Positions 26,221 to 35,457 are shown, numbered from the stretch's first letter. The stretch: DNA of 64,000 nt from JAGVSR01 sp033765145 (GCA_033765145.1 JANRIH010000015.1:124001-188000); one strand, 5' to 3'. Numbers and translations are program-made. Notes: generated by a model not told the origin, from the sequence alone.

Positions 26221-26540
26221 TCTGTCTCTTCCCCACAGGAACGCTTGGCGCGTTGCTCTTTCGTCTATGTCTACGAACGGTTCGCAAGAGTGTCAAAAAG
26301 CCTTTGCACTGGAGTAAAGACGACGGGATCGCGCGCAGGGCCCGTCGCGGTGGCGGGTCGAGGTTGTTTCGGAGCGCGTGGTGCGTTCCGCGCGGGGTAG
26401 GGCCGGGCGTTGCCGAACCCGAAGAATGGGCCATGTCAGGGTCAACCCAACCCGACGGTTGCAGGCGGAACATGCCGCCTTGTTAGTTTTGGGGCGCGCG
26501 ATCAACGGCCTAGGGTGCCCACCCGGACCTTTGGTGTGGC

Positions 26541-26569
26541 TTGGAAAGCGCAAGTCCCTCAACTATAGT
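26541..26569 (+). promoter_or_regulatory. Sigma70-type promoter for the OmpA/BON unit
   Basis: TTGGAA at 26541-26546 (4 of 6 to the -35 consensus), a 17-nt spacer, and TATAGT at 26564-26569 (5 of 6 to the -10). The -10 lies inside a 10-bp palindrome AACTATAGTT (26561-26570), which could also be an operator. It is about 160 nt upstream of the 26732 start, leaving a structured leader. Confidence 0.5.
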
Positions 26570-26667
26570 TTTGCCGCGCTCTAGACCCCCGGGGGATGCG
26601 GCTTGGTGAGCGGGACCAGCCGCGGCAGCGTTGGGTGGCGCAGAAAGTCATAAGGCGACGGCGCGGA

Positions 26668-26688
26668 CGATCGGATAGCTTCCGATCG
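26668..26688 (+). promoter_or_regulatory. Leader hairpin upstream of the OmpA/BON gene
   Basis: CGATCGGA (26668-26675) and TCCGATCG (26681-26688) form a perfect 8-bp stem with a TAGCT loop, 43 nt before the start codon and outside the ribosome site. No T-run follows, so it is more likely an mRNA stability or protein-binding element than a terminator. Function inferred only. Confidence 0.4.
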
Positions 26689-26731
26689 CCCCGGTGAGCG
26701 CCGGGTTGTGGGAATTGGGGAGGTCGAGCGC

Positions 26732-28702
26732 ATGAGATGTAATCCCTGGCGTTGGCTCTGGGGGCTCATCCCACTCGCCATGCTGTGTTGGATCACGCTC
26801 CATCTCGAACGGGGACCGATCGAGGCGGACCTTTCGTCCCGGACGGCGGAGGCCCTCGAAAAGGCGGGTCTCGGATGGGCCAGCACCGAGCTTTCGGGCC
26901 GTGACGTCGTTCTCAAGGGCAAGGCGAGCGGAGAGGGCGAGCCGCGCAAAGCCTACGACGTTGCCCGCCGCGTCTGGGGCGTGCGCGTTGTCGATGCCAA
27001 AACGGACCTGATCACCACGCTCGATCCTTACACATGGTCGGCGCAGCGCGCAGCGAGCGGCGGGATCACACTTTCGGGTTACGTCCCGTCTGAGCAAACG
27101 CGCCGCGCCGTCGTCGCGGCGGCGCAGAACGCCTTCCCGGGGGCGATCATCGAAGACCGGATGGACCTCGCGCGCGGCGCGCCCGAGCGGGACGTCTTTC
27201 TTCGAGGTGTCGACCACAGCCTCAGAAAACTCGCACGGCTCAAGACTGGCCGCGTCGATCTCAACGGCACCGCGCTCACAATCGACGGCGATGCACCCGA
27301 TTACCCAACGTTCAAGGCACTTCGCAACGACGCCGGGAAGGGGCTGCCGCCCGGCATCACGCTTGCCGATGCGCGGATCCGCGGTCCCGTGGTCTCGCCT
27401 TACCAGTGGTCGGCGACACTCGGCGGGAATCAGGTCGTGCTCTCGGGTTACGCGCCCGACGACAAGGATCGCGAGGCCATCTTCTCCGCCGCGAAGTCGC
27501 GCTTCCCCCGCTATGCGATCGTCGATCGGATGGAACTCGGTGGCGGCGCTCCCGGCGATTTCCAAAAGCTCGCGATGACGAGCCTCGAAGCGCTCGGCGG
27601 ACTGCTCCAAGGCACGGCAGAACTCAACGGCGCGTCGATCCTGCTCAAGGGCAAGGCGACGGACATGGCGATCGCGACGCGCGTGGAGAAGACGTTTGTC
27701 GAGGGCATCCCGAAGCCTGTCGCGGCCAAGGCTGAGATCGCGGCTCCTAAGGCAGCAGCGGCTCCGGCTGTCACGATCGTGCCCGAGGGTCCGACGCCTT
27801 CGGGTCCCTATGTTTCGACGGCCGCCATCGAGGGCGGAAAAATCGTCCTCAAGGGCGTCGCGCCATCCGACGAAGCGCGGGCACGTCTCGTCGCGCAGTT
27901 CCGCGCCGCATTCCCCGATCTCTCGATCGAGGATGCGATGACGGTCAAGGCGGGTGCGGACGCGGTTTGGCCTGCCTGTTTCGAAGCGGGCCTCAAAGGG
28001 CTCGGCCGTTTGGCGCGCGGTTCGCTGACGCTGACCGGTCCGGTTCTCGACCTCACGGGCGAGACGGACGACGACACGATCGCTGCGGCGGTGACGGATG
28101 GCGTGAAGGCAGGTGTGCCTTCGGGTTGCGAGGCGCGCGTCGCGGTCACGAGCACGGGTCGGGTGCAGGCCGATCAGAAGCGCAAAGCCTACGAAGATGC
28201 ACGTCTGGCGGCGGAGGCGGACGCCAAGCGCAAGGCGGATGAGGAGGCTCGCCAGCGGGCTGCCGCGGCCGAAGCCGAAGCCAGGAAAAAGGCCGAGGAA
28301 GACGCCAAGGTCGCCGCACGGCTCGCTGAAGCTCAGCGCTGCGAGAAGACGCTGGCGGATGCTGCCGCACAGGGCGTCATCAACTTTCGTCGCGCCGAGG
28401 CCGAACTCGATGCCGTCAGCGGGCCGACGCTCGATCGCCTGGCCAGGATCGTGAACGAGTGCCCGGGCTTCGCGGTCCGGATCGAAGGCCATACGGATTC
28501 GGAAGGCATTCCCGAGCGCAACCAGCCGCTGTCCGAGCGCCGCGCCAAAGCGGTTCACGACTATCTCGTCGGGGCCGGCGTCGTGTCGGACCGGTTGCGT
28601 TCGATTGGCTATGGCGCGGAGAAGCCGATCGCGGACAATGAGACGCCCGAGGGGCGGGCGAAGAACCGGCGCATCGAATTCAAGGTCATCGTAGACGAAT
28701 AA
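26732..28702 (+). CDS. BON-repeat / OmpA family outer envelope protein
   Basis: A 656-residue envelope protein. An N-terminal hydrophobic anchor (WRWLWGLIPLAMLCWITL, residues 5-22) is followed by BON-like modules. Three similar units of roughly 80-115 residues begin at GGITLSGYVPSEQ, GNQVVLSGYAPDD and GGKIVLKGVAPSD, each pairing an LSGxxP strand with a later LNGxxL strand. A charged coiled coil (about 478-545, rich in Ala, Glu, Lys, Arg) precedes the OmpA C-terminal peptidoglycan-binding domain (RIEGHTDSEG, SERRAKAVHDYL, NRRIEF). GGGGAGG lies 8 nt before the ATG. The layout recalls mycobacterial OmpATb/ArfA. It heads a unit with the microprotein and repeat protein downstream. Confidence 0.88.
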   Translation: MRCNPWRWLWGLIPLAMLCWITLHLERGPIEADLSSRTAEALEKAGLGWASTELSGRDVVLKGKASGEGEPRKAYDVARRVWGVRVVDAKTDLITTLDPYTWSAQRAASGGITLSGYVPSEQTRRAVVAAAQNAFPGAIIEDRMDLARGAPERDVFLRGVDHSLRKLARLKTGRVDLNGTALTIDGDAPDYPTFKALRNDAGKGLPPGITLADARIRGPVVSPYQWSATLGGNQVVLSGYAPDDKDREAIFSAAKSRFPRYAIVDRMELGGGAPGDFQKLAMTSLEALGGLLQGTAELNGASILLKGKATDMAIATRVEKTFVEGIPKPVAAKAEIAAPKAAAAPAVTIVPEGPTPSGPYVSTAAIEGGKIVLKGVAPSDEARARLVAQFRAAFPDLSIEDAMTVKAGADAVWPACFEAGLKGLGRLARGSLTLTGPVLDLTGETDDDTIAAAVTDGVKAGVPSGCEARVAVTSTGRVQADQKRKAYEDARLAAEADAKRKADEEARQRAAAAEAEARKKAEEDAKVAARLAEAQRCEKTLADAAAQGVINFRRAEAELDAVSGPTLDRLARIVNECPGFAVRIEGHTDSEGIPERNQPLSERRAKAVHDYLVGAGVVSDRLRSIGYGAEKPIADNETPEGRAKNRRIEFKVIVDE

Positions 28703-28709
28703 ATGTGGA

Positions 28710-28733
28710 CCCGGACCTCGCGCGAGGTTCGGG
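28710..28733 (+). repeat. Intergenic inverted repeat (hairpin)
   Basis: A near-perfect inverted repeat, CCCGGACCTCG and CGAGGTTCGGG, giving about a 10-bp stem with one G-T pair, starting 8 nt after the OmpA/BON stop. A G-rich stretch, not a T-run, follows, so it may be a processing or attenuation element between the first gene and the microprotein gene rather than a terminator. Confidence 0.45.
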
Positions 28734-28751
28734 CTCGGGGAGAAATGGGCG

Positions 28752-28850
28752 ATGGATTATCTGCTGTTCAAATTGTTCTGGTATGTGCTCGCGGCGTTCG
28801 CCGTGGGCCTGCTGGTCGGGTGGGTATCCTGTGGCGAGGTGGAAGAGTGA
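28752..28850 (+). CDS. 32-residue membrane microprotein
   Basis: A 32-residue frame, ATG 28752 to TGA 28850. It is almost wholly one hydrophobic helix (YLLFKLFWYVLAAFAVGLLVG) followed by a short WVSCGEVEE tail with a Cys and acidic end. A GGGGAG-like site lies upstream. It sits between two longer genes of the same direction, 49 nt after the OmpA/BON stop and 43 nt before the next start. The hydrophobic helix followed by G-x-x-x-G/C resembles the anchor of the next protein (LLFAAFLIGCVLGCLL), suggesting membrane pairing. Short size means it could still be chance. Confidence 0.6.
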   Translation: MDYLLFKLFWYVLAAFAVGLLVGWVSCGEVEE

Positions 28851-28893
28851 TCGCCGGCGGTCTCGCGGCGTGCTGGTGATGGAGTAAAGACGA

Positions 28894-30822
28894 ATGGCCA
28901 CCTTGGCACTGCAGATTTTTCTTCTGCTTTTTGCAGCGTTCCTGATCGGGTGCGTGCTCGGCTGCCTCTTGCGCCGCGCGTTTTACGACCGCGATCTCAA
29001 GGACGTCGAACGAGAGCTCGCAGCCGCCGGCGCAGCCGGGCAGGGATCGAGCGTCGTCGTGAAGCCGGCTTCGCCGGGTTCGGAACGCTTCGAGCGCGCC
29101 TTGACGAGCGGCGCCCAATCGGCGCCACAGACTGTAGCGCGGAGTACCACAGCGCCCGTCACGACCGTTGAAGTGCGCAAGGCCGCGCCGGCTGACGCTC
29201 CCACCGTCGCAACGCAACCTGCTCCCGCTCCGGCGGCACCGTCGGTTCAGCCATCGGTGGCACCGGCATCGGTCGCTCCGGCGCCCGTCCAGGTCGCTCC
29301 GGCCGCTCCGCAGCCGCCGAAGGCCGCGCCTCCGCCGCCAGTGACGCCCGCGCCGATGCCGGCACGTCCTGTCGACGTGCGGCCCGTGGCGTCTGTTCCC
29401 GCCGCGCCGCCTGCTCCTTCCGCTGTGCCGGCAACAGCACCCGCGGCTCCCGCCCTTGCGCCCGGGCTCGTCCTGAAGCCCGTGACCGCGCCGGCCGTCG
29501 GTCCCGCACCGATGCCGGCCCGTCCTGTCGACGTGCGTCCGGTCGATGTCCGTCCGCAGTCGCCCGCCGGACCTGCCGCGCCACCAAAGCCGACAGCGGC
29601 TGAAACGTCGACGCCGATGACGGCTGCAGCCCTAGCAGCCGCTGCGGCTGCAGCCGCGGCAGTGGCCAAGGCCCCCGCGCCGCCCGCCCCGGCGACCGCG
29701 TCGCCGCAGGCCAGTCCGGCGTCGCAGCCGGCCGATGATCTGCAGCGCATCCGAAGCATCGATGGTCCGTTGCAATCGCGCCTCAACGCGGCCGGTATCT
29801 CGCGGTTCCAGCAGATTGCCTCGTGGGGTGCGGATGATGTGGTCCGCATGAACCAGGTTCTCGGCTTTGTCGGCCGGATCGAGCAGGAGAACTGGATCGA
29901 GCAGGCGCAGATCCTCGCGCGCGGCGGGGAGACGGAATTCGCTCGCCGCCGGCGTCTCGGCATTGTCGACGTGCCGCCGCCTCCGCCACCGCCTCCAGCA
30001 CCCAAGCCCGCTGCGGTCGCGCCCGCTCCGAAGCCGGCGCCGCCCCCGCCGCCTCCACAGCAGCTGGTCGACGGTCCGCCGCCGACAACCACAGTCGGTG
30101 TCGCGGCTGCTGCCGCCGCCGCCGCCGCGAGCGTCGTCGCGCAGCGGATTGCGGGACCCGACAAGCTCATGCGCATCATCGGCATCGATGCCGGGATCGA
30201 AAAAGCGCTCATCGAGATGGGGGTCGAGCGCTATCAGGACATCGCTCGCTGGGCGTCGGCCGATATCGAGAAAGTCGAAAAAGCGCTCAATCTCCCGGGC
30301 CGCATCGGGCTCGACAACTGGATCGAGCAGGCGCGCGTTCTGGCGCGCTATTCGGGTGACGGGGACGCGGGTGCGGTTCGTCCGGCCAAGCTTCAGGATG
30401 CCATCCGCGAGACGCGCGAAGCCGGACCAGCGACGCGGGTCCCGGCGGCGGGTGCTGCTGCAGGCCCGGGGTCTGGCGGCGGCGGGCCGCGGCCCGAACT
30501 CGCAGGCTTGCGCTCGGTCAAATCGGAAGCGTTGCGCGGCGATCAGCCGATTTCCGGAGACCGGATCGACGATCTCAAACGAATTCGAGGTGTGGGCGTT
30601 CTCATCGAGCGTCGGCTCAATTCGATCGGCGTGCATACCTACGAGCAGGTCGCGAACTGGTCCGGTGCGGATATCGACCGCATCAGCCAGATGCTCGAGT
30701 TCAAGGGGCGGATCGAACGCGAGAATTGGATCGAGCAGGCGCGCATTCTCGCGTCGGGCGGTCAGACCGAGTTTTCGCGGCGCTTCGATCGCGGGGAAGT
30801 CGACAGCAGCAAGGATGGCTGA
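28894..30822 (+). CDS. Membrane-anchored Ala/Pro-rich protein with three helix-hairpin-helix-like repeats
   Basis: A 642-residue protein. One membrane helix (residues 5-29) is followed by a long Ala/Pro linker (about 70-275). Three domains of about 70 residues begin near 281, 422 and 558, separated by Pro-rich linkers. Each has the frame D-x-L-x-x-I, a GID or GVG turn, a second helix with a conserved Trp, then GRI-x-x-x-NWIEQA. These match by eye the helix-hairpin-helix-like tail found on some alphaproteobacterial NuoE and ribosomal L21 proteins. The third, ending QTEFSRRF, is the most canonical. GGAG precedes the ATG. HhH modules usually bind nucleic acid, but protein binding is possible. 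Topology and role unknown. Confidence 0.85.
   Translation: MATLALQIFLLLFAAFLIGCVLGCLLRRAFYDRDLKDVERELAAAGAAGQGSSVVVKPASPGSERFERALTSGAQSAPQTVARSTTAPVTTVEVRKAAPADAPTVATQPAPAPAAPSVQPSVAPASVAPAPVQVAPAAPQPPKAAPPPPVTPAPMPARPVDVRPVASVPAAPPAPSAVPATAPAAPALAPGLVLKPVTAPAVGPAPMPARPVDVRPVDVRPQSPAGPAAPPKPTAAETSTPMTAAALAAAAAAAAAVAKAPAPPAPATASPQASPASQPADDLQRIRSIDGPLQSRLNAAGISRFQQIASWGADDVVRMNQVLGFVGRIEQENWIEQAQILARGGETEFARRRRLGIVDVPPPPPPPPAPKPAAVAPAPKPAPPPPPPQQLVDGPPPTTTVGVAAAAAAAAASVVAQRIAGPDKLMRIIGIDAGIEKALIEMGVERYQDIARWASADIEKVEKALNLPGRIGLDNWIEQARVLARYSGDGDAGAVRPAKLQDAIRETREAGPATRVPAAGAAAGPGSGGGGPRPELAGLRSVKSEALRGDQPISGDRIDDLKRIRGVGVLIERRLNSIGVHTYEQVANWSGADIDRISQMLEFKGRIERENWIEQARILASGGQTEFSRRFDRGEVDSSKDG
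29351..29547 (+). repeat. Imperfect direct repeats encoding PMPARPVDVRPV in the linker
   Basis: Two near-identical stretches of about 38 nt, starting near 29351 and 29506, encode the peptide APMPARPVDVRPV in the Ala/Pro linker; the second is followed by a further DVRP unit. They differ at a few third positions, as expected for an older duplication of a flexible linker. Confidence 0.6.
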
Positions 30823-30876
30823 TCCAAAGGAATGTGTGCCCGCGCCGAAAGGTTCGGGCCCATCATCAACTTTCGA

Positions 30877-31788
30877 TCAGGCCCAACCGCCCCGGTGCCC
30901 GCCGTCCGTCGCGCGGAAGAATTCAGCCACGGCCGTGATCGTTGGTGCGTCGCGCAGCAGCGGTGCGTGACCCTCGGCGGGCACGACGATGCTCGTCAAT
31001 GCCGGATGACGGCGCTGCATCTCGGCGACTGTTTCGGGCGACAGCAGATCCGAGTTCTCTCCACGAATGACGAGGACGGGATTTCGCGCAAGCGCGTCGA
31101 ACTGCGGCCATATCGCAGGAATCGGCCCGTCGAGAACACTCATGGCGCGCCCGAGCGAGGGGTCGTATCCCGGTGCCGGGCGCCCGTTTTTTTCATTGAA
31201 AAGCTGGCGCGCGACGGCGGCCCATTCCGTGTCGGATACCTCGGGGAATGACCGGCCGAACAACTCGCGGACGAGCTTCAGGGCTTCGGCCCAGTCGCGC
31301 GGCACGGGCGTCCGTCCGACATAGGACGCGATGCGTCCGAGGCCCTTCGTTTCGATCACGGGTCCGATGTCGTTGAGTACGACCGGACCCAACAGTCCCG
31401 GCTGGGCGGCGGCGAGGAGCATGGTTATGAGCCCGCCGCGCGAGGTGCCGACGATGCCGCAATCGGCGAGCGCCTGCATCTGCATGAAATCGATGACGTC
31501 GTGCATTTCGATCGGCACGACATAGTTCCGCCAGTCGCTGTCGTATTCGGATTGCCCGCGGCCGCGCGTGTCCAACGTGTAGACGTGGCGCCCGACTGGG
31601 CCGCTCGATAGGGCAAGGGCCAACTCGTGGAAGTCGCGGCTGTTGCGGGTAAGCCCCGCGAGACAAAGGACCGGTCGGCGTCCGGGGCTCGTGCCGCCTT
31701 CGGCCGCATAGCGCCGTCCGTAGAGCCTCAGGCCGTTGCGCTGGATAAAATAGATGTCGTCGAAGCGTTGTCCGCCCGCCGTTGTCAT
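30877..31788 (-). CDS. Alpha/beta hydrolase
   Basis: A 303-residue alpha/beta-hydrolase. The nucleophile elbow GTSRGG places Ser116. The upstream oxyanion segment LCLAGLTRNSRDF, the DTRGRGQS stretch and a late EGHAPLL with the catalytic His are present, as is an acid candidate in RGENSDLL. There is no signal peptide, so it is cytosolic. ATG at 31788 follows GAGGG; a TTG at 31806 is less likely. Substrate unknown; esters or lactones fit this broad family. Its stop is 55 nt from the convergent HhH-repeat gene. Confidence 0.88.
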   Translation of the reverse strand: MTTAGGQRFDDIYFIQRNGLRLYGRRYAAEGGTSPGRRPVLCLAGLTRNSRDFHELALALSSGPVGRHVYTLDTRGRGQSEYDSDWRNYVVPIEMHDVIDFMQMQALADCGIVGTSRGGLITMLLAAAQPGLLGPVVLNDIGPVIETKGLGRIASYVGRTPVPRDWAEALKLVRELFGRSFPEVSDTEWAAVARQLFNEKNGRPAPGYDPSLGRAMSVLDGPIPAIWPQFDALARNPVLVIRGENSDLLSPETVAEMQRRHPALTSIVVPAEGHAPLLRDAPTITAVAEFFRATDGGHRGGWA

Positions 31789-31913
31789 TAGACTGCCCTC
31801 GTTCAATCTGGGGCAGGTCTAGTCTCCTTCTTGCCATGTGGGAAGAGTTCGGCCGGCCGAATCCATCGCGAACGCAAAGCGACTCGAATGTGGGTTGTGA
31901 AAGAGCGGCTGGC

Positions 31914-34196
31914 TCAATTCCCGGATGCGTCGGCGCGATCGGACGCACGGTCGGCGTCGGTCGCGCCCGCACGCGTATTGCGAGCCCGCTCCAAGTCTTC
32001 CGCCAGAGCCAAATCGGCGCGGTTGCCAGCGATACGAGCGCGATAGACCTGAATGTTCGAGAGGACTTTCGCGACATACTCACGCGTTTCCTGGAACGGA
32101 ATGCGTTCGATCCAGTCGATCACATCGACACCGGGTTCGCGCGGATCGCCGAATTCGCGAATCCACTGACGCGCGCGCCCGGGTCCGGCGTTGTAACCCG
32201 CGAGGGTCAGAACATAGGAGCCGCGAAATTCCTCCATGCGGTCGGCGATGTAGGCCGAGGCCATCATCGCGTTGTACGAGGGGTCGGACAGCAGCCGGCC
32301 GATCTCGCACTTGATCTTGTAATCGCGGCAAACGTGTTTGGCGGTGATCGTCATTACCTGCAACAGCCCCTTTGCGCCGGCGCCCGAGACGATCTCGGTG
32401 TTGAACTCCGTTTCCTGGCGCGCGATGGCAAGCAGGAACGCTGTTTCGGGTGGATTTCTCAAGGCCGTGTAGGACGGGAAGGGATGGACGGGATAGGCGT
32501 AGTGGAACAGCGCCTGCCGGTCTCCCACGGCGGACTTGCCGATCCTGACCGCCAACTGCGTGTCGCCCAGGGCTTCGGCCAAATGTGCGATGACGGCGCG
32601 TTCAGCCTCTGTTTTCAACGTCATCCGCGCTTGGGTCAGAAGCGAGCGCGCGATTTCGCGCTTCAGACCCGCGCGATCGGCCGCGACTGCCGCCTTCAAG
32701 GTGTCGAGACCATCGATGCGGGCCTGTTCTTCCGACGACGGCGTCTGCGGCAGCGGAACCGAGATGGCGGCGCGTCCCGGCAGCTTCTCCATGGCCAGCT
32801 GGCCATGGAACGTGTCGGGCTCCTTGGCCGCGGCTTCGTAGAATGTCCGGGCGGAGTCGGCGGACTGCCGTGCTTCCGCGAGGCGGCCGAGCCAGTAGTT
32901 CGCCTTAGCGCGGCTCAGCGGCCCGTCGGCCGCCTTCGCGAACTCGCGGAAGTGCGGCTCGGCCGCATCGAGATCGCGGAGTTTCCGCATCGCGATCCAT
33001 CCGGCCATGAACGACTGTTCTTTGACGGGATTGACCGACAGCCCCGTCGACTGACGGGCGAGTTCATAAGCGAGCTTCGGTTTGCCGACGCGGAGCGCGG
33101 CATAGGCGAGCGTGCGGCGCTCGGCCCACCATTCGTCCGGATTGGGGAGGTCTCCGCTGTCGAGGGGTATGTCCAGCATCGCACGCGCCGCGCCTTCGAC
33201 ATCACCCGCGCGGCGTGTCGCCTGGATGCGGTGGAATGCAAGGCCCCAATCCTTCGCTTCGGGAACCGGGATCGCGTCGATCTGTCCTTTTGCGCCCTTC
33301 TGCTGCAGGAACACCGCGAGTCGGGCGTTGGCAGCCGCCTTCTCGGCGTCGGGCAGGAGCGCGATCACGCGGCGTGCCACGGCCGCGCGCGCATTGCGTT
33401 CCCCGTTCCAGCGAATTTCGTCGATGATGAGATGGTCGAGGCGGCGCTTGTGGTCGGTGGGCGTCAGGAGATCGCCGAAGCGCTCGAGGAAGCCTGTTTC
33501 GAGCGTCGATGGAATGGACATCTTCGTCCAGGCGTCGACGGCATACTTGCGTGCTTCGTCGTTCTTGCCTTCCGCGAGATAGGACGACGCGAGGGCGGCG
33601 AAGCCGACGCCGTTATCGGGGCCGCCTGACTTGAAGTGATTGCGGATCTCGGTCGACGATCCGCCTTGCGTGAAGAGCGCCTCCTCAAGCCGCCGGACGA
33701 GTAGCGGTCGTTCGGGCCAGTTGGGTTCTGCGTCGAGGAAGGCGCGGTATTCGGACGCCAGCCCATAGCCGGCCCTCAATTTCAACCAGGTGGCGAGCTT
33801 CACGGCGATCGGATCGCGCAGGGCCGAGATGGCGGCGATACCGGCGTCGCGCTTCTGAGCTGCGAATAGGGTCGCGGCATCCTTAAGGTTCTTCTCGTCA
33901 TCAGGCGTGAGACGGAATGCCAGAGTGCCCGCAATCGCCGCGTCGGCCTTGGCCTTATAGGCTGTTTCCTCGGGTGTCGGATCGTGGGGCTTCGCGATGA
34001 GCGGTTTCGCGGACTTTCCGGCCGCGGCCTGATCCGAACTTGTCTCGGTGGCGCCGGCGAAAGCGGCTTGGCCCGCAAGAGCGAGCACCAGGACTGCTGC
34101 AAATGCGAACGGGCGTCCGACCGAATTGCGGCGTCTGGCCACGCCAATGGGGCCGACAACGAGGACAGACGGTCCGTCAGGGTGAGGATGAGCCAC
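31914..34196 (-). CDS. slt: Soluble lytic murein transglycosylase (Slt70-like)
   Basis: A periplasmic peptidoglycan-cleaving enzyme that forms 1,6-anhydromuramic products. Read from GTG 34196 it has about 760 residues. AAGGAG sits 5 nt upstream, so this start is preferred over ATG 34211. An N-terminal signal peptide (FAFAAVLVLALAGQAAFAGA) leads into a long alpha-superhelical domain with many Ala-rich TPR-like helices. The C-terminal SLT domain has catalytic Glu near residue 595 in AIARQETEFN, GAKGLLQVM, and AGYNAGPGRARQW. It is divergent from dapA; slt-dapA-smpB is a common alphaproteobacterial order. Confidence 0.93.
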   Translation of the reverse strand: MAHPHPDGPSVLVVGPIGVARRRNSVGRPFAFAAVLVLALAGQAAFAGATETSSDQAAAGKSAKPLIAKPHDPTPEETAYKAKADAAIAGTLAFRLTPDDEKNLKDAATLFAAQKRDAGIAAISALRDPIAVKLATWLKLRAGYGLASEYRAFLDAEPNWPERPLLVRRLEEALFTQGGSSTEIRNHFKSGGPDNGVGFAALASSYLAEGKNDEARKYAVDAWTKMSIPSTLETGFLERFGDLLTPTDHKRRLDHLIIDEIRWNGERNARAAVARRVIALLPDAEKAAANARLAVFLQQKGAKGQIDAIPVPEAKDWGLAFHRIQATRRAGDVEGAARAMLDIPLDSGDLPNPDEWWAERRTLAYAALRVGKPKLAYELARQSTGLSVNPVKEQSFMAGWIAMRKLRDLDAAEPHFREFAKAADGPLSRAKANYWLGRLAEARQSADSARTFYEAAAKEPDTFHGQLAMEKLPGRAAISVPLPQTPSSEEQARIDGLDTLKAAVAADRAGLKREIARSLLTQARMTLKTEAERAVIAHLAEALGDTQLAVRIGKSAVGDRQALFHYAYPVHPFPSYTALRNPPETAFLLAIARQETEFNTEIVSGAGAKGLLQVMTITAKHVCRDYKIKCEIGRLLSDPSYNAMMASAYIADRMEEFRGSYVLTLAGYNAGPGRARQWIREFGDPREPGVDVIDWIERIPFQETREYVAKVLSNIQVYRARIAGNRADLALAEDLERARNTRAGATDADRASDRADASGN

Positions 34197-34514
34197 GTCT
34201 GCTCCTTTCATTCGGACCGCAGGCGTGGTGCCTTGCAGTCGTGATGCCGACCGCCTAATGTCGCGGCCGTTCGCCTGAGCGACAGGGTGCTCTCCCCGTT
34301 CCTCTTATCGGTGTACCGTAACAAGCGGTCTGGGGCGCATCAAGGCAGCCTCCCGGACGCCAGGTGCGGGCTCGTCGGGCCGACAACCGGCCGGGATTTC
34401 GCCGCGATTGCAGCCGATGGGACGCAATCGGGCGGCGGCCGATCGGAAGGGCGAACATGCGGTCCGGCGGTTCCGCATGTCGCGCTTCCAAGACCGATCC
34501 GCAATCAGGGTGGG
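34197..34514. other. Intergenic region, 318 nt, between slt and dapA
   Basis: Divergent promoter region for slt (minus) and dapA (plus). It contains no tRNA, and no hairpin that I would call with confidence. In-frame extensions of dapA run through it but lack DapA-like sequence. Confidence 0.5.
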
Positions 34515-34517
34515 ATG

Positions 34518-35408
34518 ATGTTCAAGGGCTCTTACACGGCGCTCATTACGCCGTTCAAGAACGGCGCGGTCGATGAAGAGGCACTCGGCCGGTTCGTCGA
34601 CTGGCAGATTTCAGAGGGTACGCACGGATTGGTGCCAACCGGCACGACCGGCGAGAGCCCGACGCTCGACTACGACGAACACAAGCGCGTTGTTGAAATT
34701 ACCATCGCGACCGCGCGGAAGCGGGTTCCGGTCATGGCCGGCACGGGCTCGAATTCGACCGAAGAGGCGATCGAGCTCTCCCAGCACGCCGAGAAGGCCG
34801 GCGCCGATGCACTCCTCGTCGTGACGCCCTACTACAACAAGCCGACGCAGGAAGGGCTCTATCAGCACTTCAAGGCCATCGCTCAGGCCGTGCGACTGCC
34901 GATCTTCATCTACAACATCCCTGGCCGGTCGGTCGTCGACATGTCGGTCGCGACGATGGCGCGGCTCGCGGGCATCCCCAACATCGTGGGTGTCAAGGAT
35001 GCGACCGCGAACCTCGCGCGTGTTTCGCAGCAGCGCGCGGCGATGGGCCCGGGCTTCCTGCAGTTCTCGGGCGAGGACGCGACGGCGCTCGCGTTCATGG
35101 CGCACGGCGGACATGGTTGCATTTCGGTCGTTTCGAATATTGCGCCGCGGCTTTCGGCCGAGTTCCAGAACGCTTGTCTTGCGGGTGATTTCCGCACGGC
35201 GCTTGCACTGCAGGACCGCCTGATGCCGCTGCACGACGCAATGTTCGTGGAGACCAATCCGGGGCCTGTGAAGTATGCGGCCTCGCGGCTCGGCCTCTGT
35301 TCGGCTGAAATGCGCCTGCCGATGGTGCCGGTCACGGATGCGACGAAAGCCGTCGTCGATGCCGCTCTCGCCAAGGCCGGGCTCATCCAGGCGCGGGCGG
35401 CGGAGTGA
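34518..35408 (+). CDS. dapA: 4-hydroxy-tetrahydrodipicolinate synthase
   Basis: Condenses pyruvate with aspartate semialdehyde at the branch point to diaminopimelate and lysine. The Schiff-base Lys160 is in IVGVKDATANL, Tyr132 in FIYNIPGR, and Thr43-Thr44 in PTGTTGES, the proton-relay set of the DHDPS family. Length is 296, typical. ATG at 34518 is better spaced from AGGG (34507-34510) than ATG 34515. smpB follows after 49 nt and probably shares its transcript. Confidence 0.96.
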   Translation: MFKGSYTALITPFKNGAVDEEALGRFVDWQISEGTHGLVPTGTTGESPTLDYDEHKRVVEITIATARKRVPVMAGTGSNSTEEAIELSQHAEKAGADALLVVTPYYNKPTQEGLYQHFKAIAQAVRLPIFIYNIPGRSVVDMSVATMARLAGIPNIVGVKDATANLARVSQQRAAMGPGFLQFSGEDATALAFMAHGGHGCISVVSNIAPRLSAEFQNACLAGDFRTALALQDRLMPLHDAMFVETNPGPVKYAASRLGLCSAEMRLPMVPVTDATKAVVDAALAKAGLIQARAAE

Positions 35409-35457
35409 GTTTCCGACGGTGCGCTCGATCGAGCGCACGTTTGGGGCGTGGCGGGTC

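Larger units (their letters stand above)
26221..26731. other. Intergenic region, 511 nt, divergent promoters
   Basis: Gap between the divergent regulator and OmpA/BON genes. It contains a recognisable plus-strand promoter (26541-26569) and a leader hairpin (26668-26688), annotated separately. The remainder shows no gene: open frames here lack ribosome sites and family-like residues. Confidence 0.6.
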
